From DATGHS01 sp035307785 (lineage in GTDB: Bacteria > Planctomycetota > Planctomycetia > Gemmatales > Gemmataceae): 8,718 nt of DNA. The notes under the pieces were generated by a model that was given only the letters and a program-made list of their open reading frames with translations, was not told the DNA's origin and ran no database searches. Location: positions 1-8,718 of the forward strand of contig DATGHS010000475.1 of NCBI GenBank assembly GCA_035307785.1. The letters are read 5' to 3'. The translations under genes were made by a program, and so were the position numbers. Below, piece after piece: positions 6,763 through 8,718 of this stretch (its first letter is position 1; every line of letters starts with the position of its first letter).

Positions 6763-6781
6763 GGGCGGCTTACAACCGCCC
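6763..6781. repeat. Palindrome A: GGGCGG/CCGCCC hairpin
   Basis: A 6-bp GC-only stem (6763-6768 with 6776-6781) with a 7-base loop lies 30 bases after the second glycosyltransferase stop. It is the first of three palindromes in this spacer and could help end transcription, but no U run follows it. Confidence 0.5.
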
Positions 6782-6787
6782 CGCAAT

Positions 6788-6806
6788 CGGCGGCCAGAAG
6801 CCGCCG
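6788..6806. repeat. Palindrome B: CGGCGGC/GCCGCCG hairpin
   Basis: A perfect 7-bp stem (6788-6794 with 6800-6806) with loop CAGAA lies 6 bases after palindrome A and shares its GGCGGC core. On the minus strand GTAA directly precedes the stem, one base off the GTAG foot seen in the element at 3709-3769. This suggests a REP-like repeat, though it is weaker than that element. Confidence 0.55.
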
Positions 6807-6842
6807 TTACGACGAACAAAAGTCCGTTCTAAATTCCTAAAG

Positions 6843-6858
6843 CGGAGACAAGTCTCCG
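6843..6858. repeat. Palindrome C: CGGAGA/TCTCCG hairpin
   Basis: A 6-bp stem (6843-6848 with 6853-6858) with tetraloop CAAG is the third palindrome of the spacer 6733-6975 and has a different stem sequence. The rest of the spacer shows no open frame with coding character. Confidence 0.5.
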
Positions 6859-6891
6859 TACTCCGATATCCCATGGTCGTGACTGCGAGCA

Positions 6892-6897
6892 TTGACA
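6892..6897 (+). promoter_or_regulatory. Consensus -35 hexamer without a good -10
   Basis: A perfect TTGACA lies 79 bases before the secreted-protein ATG and would be well placed for its promoter. No TATAAT-like sequence is found 16-18 bases downstream, so the call is weak. Confidence 0.25.
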
Positions 6898-6965
6898 AAC
6901 CGCGTCCGCTGCGAGATTTCGCGGTTCGGCTGTCCTTTAGCAAACAAGACCAACTTCCTCCCAAT

Positions 6966-6969
6966 GGAG
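6966..6969 (+). promoter_or_regulatory. Ribosome binding site that decides the secreted-protein start
   Basis: GGAG lies 6 bases before the ATG at 6976. It overlaps the alternative ATG at 6964 and so argues for the shorter protein, whose N-terminus is then a proper signal peptide. Confidence 0.6.
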
Positions 6970-6975
6970 CTGCCC

Positions 6976-7509
6976 ATGCACCGCCGTGCCGTTTTCTTTG
7001 CAATGTTGCTACCGCTGAGCATTGCACTCAATCTGAAGGCTGACGACAAAAAGCCCGAGCCGGGCAAGAAGCTATCCAACGGAGCTTATGCCGTGCTCCG
7101 CGAAGGCGCTGCAGAAAAAGAACTTTTGCCTCTCAAAGAAGGTGAAGCGCTCGCCGTTGACCGACCGCTTTATGAGAAGGGAAATGACAAGCTGCCGCCG
7201 CGCTTTCTCATCGTGCGGACAACTCCGGATGTTGTCCTTGAACTCGACGGCGAGCCCAAGGCTGTGAAGGAAGGCGATCAAGTCGTCCGAATCTTTCTTA
7301 AGCTGCAACCGAAGCCGGCCGCGGACCTGGAACGCTTGACGAAAGACAACGTCGGCAAGCAGGTCGCCATCATTCTGGGAGGGGAAGTCGTGACGGTACA
7401 CAAGATTCGCGATGCCATCAAGGGCGGCGAGGTGCAGATTAGCTGCTGCGCTCCCGGCAGCGCGAAATACCTGTTCGAACAGCTGCAAAAGCAGCAGCAG
7501 CGCAAGTGA
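6976..7509 (+). CDS. Secreted protein with a SecD P1-head-like domain
   Basis: This 177-residue protein starts with a signal peptide: basic MHRR, hydrophobic AVFFAMLLPLSIALNL, and probable cleavage after LKA at residue 22, before DDKK. The mature part has a charged segment (23-75), a strand region FLIVRTTPDVVLELDGE (77-93), and a C-terminal half that resembles the SecDF P1 head subdomain. That half reads VVRIFLKLQPKPAADLERLT, NVGKQVAIILGGEV (125-138), then IRDAIKGGEVQIS (144-156) and a final helix. In SecD the matching block is NVGK-(R/Q)-(L/V)-AI-x-L-DGEV followed by I...I.GG..QI. None of the SecD membrane helices is present, so this is not a translocase subunit but a free or peripheral periplasmic domain of unknown role. 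A Cys pair (157-158) follows. The start at 6976 is supported by GGAG 6 bases upstream; longer in-frame starts at 6964 and 6892 would bury the signal peptide. Confidence 0.8.
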   Translation: MHRRAVFFAMLLPLSIALNLKADDKKPEPGKKLSNGAYAVLREGAAEKELLPLKEGEALAVDRPLYEKGNDKLPPRFLIVRTTPDVVLELDGEPKAVKEGDQVVRIFLKLQPKPAADLERLTKDNVGKQVAIILGGEVVTVHKIRDAIKGGEVQISCCAPGSAKYLFEQLQKQQQRK

Positions 7510-7510
7510 G

Positions 7511-7544
7511 CGCTTCACGCCACCCAAAGGCCGTGAGTGAAGCG
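7511..7544. terminator. Possible shared hairpin between convergent genes
   Basis: CGCTTCAC (7511-7518) pairs with GTGAAGCG (7537-7544) across an 18-base loop. It begins two bases after the SecD-like gene stop and overlaps the last codons of the minus-strand gene. There is no U run and the loop is large, so it is a weak candidate. Confidence 0.3.
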
Positions 7545-8718
7545 GTGCGCCATCGTTATCTCGAGCGACAGGCTCGCCGCCGACCACACGATCAGTAGCG
7601 CACGGACCCATTTGGGCCGAAGCATGGCTGGATTGCGCGCCCACAGATGAGCGGCGAACAAGACCAGCAGCACATACACGCATTGCGAGTGCCGAATCTG
7701 GCTGCCCATGTCGCGCCGAGCGTGGCCGCAAGCCGCAATGTAGAACGGGCCAAAAGCACACAGAAGCAGCGGCAGACGATCGCGCCAGCCGGAGGCGTTG
7801 CCGCTCAGCAGCGAGCGCATTTCCAACACTCCCATAAGAGCGAATAGCGCCACCGTTGCCGGCACGGCGACCCGGCTGAGAAAGTCGGGCTGCGAATAAT
7901 AGCGCGGCAAATCCAGATAGCTCAGTCCATACGTGTGTCGGCGGAAGAGCGCGAGGTAATCGGGCTTCACGCCCCAGGCGACGGCTTCGGTTTGCACGTA
8001 CAGGTCCCAGCGGCCAAAGTAAAAGTGACAGAACGCGAAGAAGGCCCCGGCCCCGAGCGCGGCGAACGCGGCAACCAACACTGATTGGCAGAGTTTTCGC
8101 CACGTGAACTGTTCGACCGAGGCCAGCCATGTCTGTAGCACGGGATAGACAATAACCGCAATCCCCACCAACCTGGTGGCCGTCATCGCAAAGCCATGCA
8201 CGGCCGCGAGGCATTTCGCCAGCGGCCCGCTGCGCTGCGACCAGTAGACATAGCCGAGCATCGTCATGAGAAAGAGCGGTTCTGAATAGCTTGCCACCAT
8301 GAAGAAGCTGGCGGGATGCACCGCCACCAACACGACTGCGACGAGGATGTTTCCGGGCGAGACGTTCCAGCTACGCAGCAAAAGCAAGGCGTAGAACCAA
8401 GCTCCGCAACAAGCCAGTTGCGCGGTCATTAGCAATGCCGCCTGCCCGTCCAGGTGGAACAGGTTCTTCAAGCTGCGTGCCAGGAGCGGATAGCCCGGAA
8501 AAAAAGCGACGTTGCCATGGTCGGTGGGCGTCAATGTATCCGGCGCCACGTACCCGCCGTCCACGATCGACTGGAACCAGCCGCCGTCCCACTGGTACAA
8601 GCTTCGCCACGCGGCTGATATGCTGCCCTGGCTGGATAACAGCATGGCAAAGAGGATTTGTGCCGCGGTGATAAAGAGCGCCCAGCCAAATAGTGTTCGT
8701 GTTCGCAATGGGCTCGCG
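7515..8718 (-). CDS. PIG-V-like GT-C mannosyltransferase, 5' end outside the window
   Basis: This is a hydrophobic membrane protein of at least 400 residues with about nine predicted spans. Residues below are counted from the TTG at 8706-8708. Features of the GPI mannosyltransferase 2 / PIG-V family are visible: WDGGWFQSIVDGGY (40-53) with the luminal acidic residue D41, the loop NVAFFPGYPLL (66-76), ASYSEPLFLMTMLGY (139-153) and ATRLVG (177-182). These enzymes use a polyprenyl-phosphate-linked sugar and act on the outer face of the membrane. Bacterial relatives are thought to mannosylate lipids or surface glycans, and the substrate here is unknown. The frame remains open from that TTG to the window edge (codons Ala, Ser, Pro precede it), so the start is probably beyond 8718. 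Its stop is only 5 bases from the stop of the convergent SecD-like gene. Confidence 0.85.
   Translation of the reverse strand, partial: ASPLRTRTLFGWALFITAAQILFAMLLSSQGSISAAWRSLYQWDGGWFQSIVDGGYVAPDTLTPTDHGNVAFFPGYPLLARSLKNLFHLDGQAALLMTAQLACCGAWFYALLLLRSWNVSPGNILVAVVLVAVHPASFFMVASYSEPLFLMTMLGYVYWSQRSGPLAKCLAAVHGFAMTATRLVGIAVIVYPVLQTWLASVEQFTWRKLCQSVLVAAFAALGAGAFFAFCHFYFGRWDLYVQTEAVAWGVKPDYLALFRRHTYGLSYLDLPRYYSQPDFLSRVAVPATVALFALMGVLEMRSLLSGNASGWRDRLPLLLCAFGPFYIAACGHARRDMGSQIRHSQCVYVLLVLFAAHLWARNPAMLRPKWVRALLIVWSAASLSLEITMAHRFTHGLWVA

Noticed and set aside
6883..6915. Direct repeat CTGCGAG (6883-6889 and 6909-6915) around TTGACA as a possible operator
   Set aside because: Seven bases repeated once in GC-rich DNA is expected by chance, and no matching regulator or clear promoter supports it.
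6892..6975. Longer N-terminus for the SecD-like protein starting at TTG 6892 or ATG 6964
   Set aside because: It would place 4-28 residues before an otherwise canonical signal peptide, and the GGAG at 6966-6969 fits only the ATG at 6976.
7072..8214. 380-codon open frame on the minus strand spanning two genes
   Set aside because: It runs out of frame through the PIG-V-like gene and then antisense through the SecD-like gene; both of those have clear domain signatures and this frame has none.

Overview
The window looks like chromosomal DNA of a moderately GC-rich bacterium, most likely a planctomycete (Pirellulales-like). This is inferred from gene content: a very long tandem DUF4340 protein, a stand-alone CBM48-type domain protein, a small UspA protein paired with a 67-residue coiled-coil protein, and palindrome-rich spacers. 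No rRNA, tRNA, CRISPR array or intact transposase is visible.

Layout. Positions 2-3211 (+) hold the C-terminal 1069 residues of a large DUF4340-repeat protein that begins before the window. A perfect 13-bp hairpin (3224-3253) then serves as a probable two-way terminator against a convergent 99-residue glycogen-binding (CBM48/AMPK-beta-like) protein (3258-3557, -). Next come a REP-like inverted pair (3709-3769) and a two-gene minus-strand unit: a small helical protein (4266-4469), then a universal stress protein (3800-4231). The divergent spacer 4470-4760 carries a good promoter for two overlapping GT2 glycosyltransferases (4761-5846 and 5818-6732). The spacer 6733-6975 holds three successive hairpins. 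It is followed by a secreted protein with a SecD P1-head-like domain (6976-7509, +) and, convergent with it, a multi-membrane PIG-V-like GT-C mannosyltransferase (7515 to the window edge, -).

How the genes fit together. The two GT2 enzymes and the GT-C membrane enzyme suggest cell-surface glycan assembly, although only the GT2 pair looks co-transcribed. The UspA and small-protein pair suggests a stress-response unit. The DUF4340 protein belongs to a family often found with GldG-type ABC transporter genes; such genes may lie just upstream of the window but cannot be seen here.

The most notable non-coding signal is the element at 3709-3769. It consists of two identical, inverted units, each a GTAG tetranucleotide directly 5' of a perfect 8-bp hairpin with a GCAA loop. 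This is the architecture of REP/BIME substrates of RAYT (Y1 HUH) transposases.
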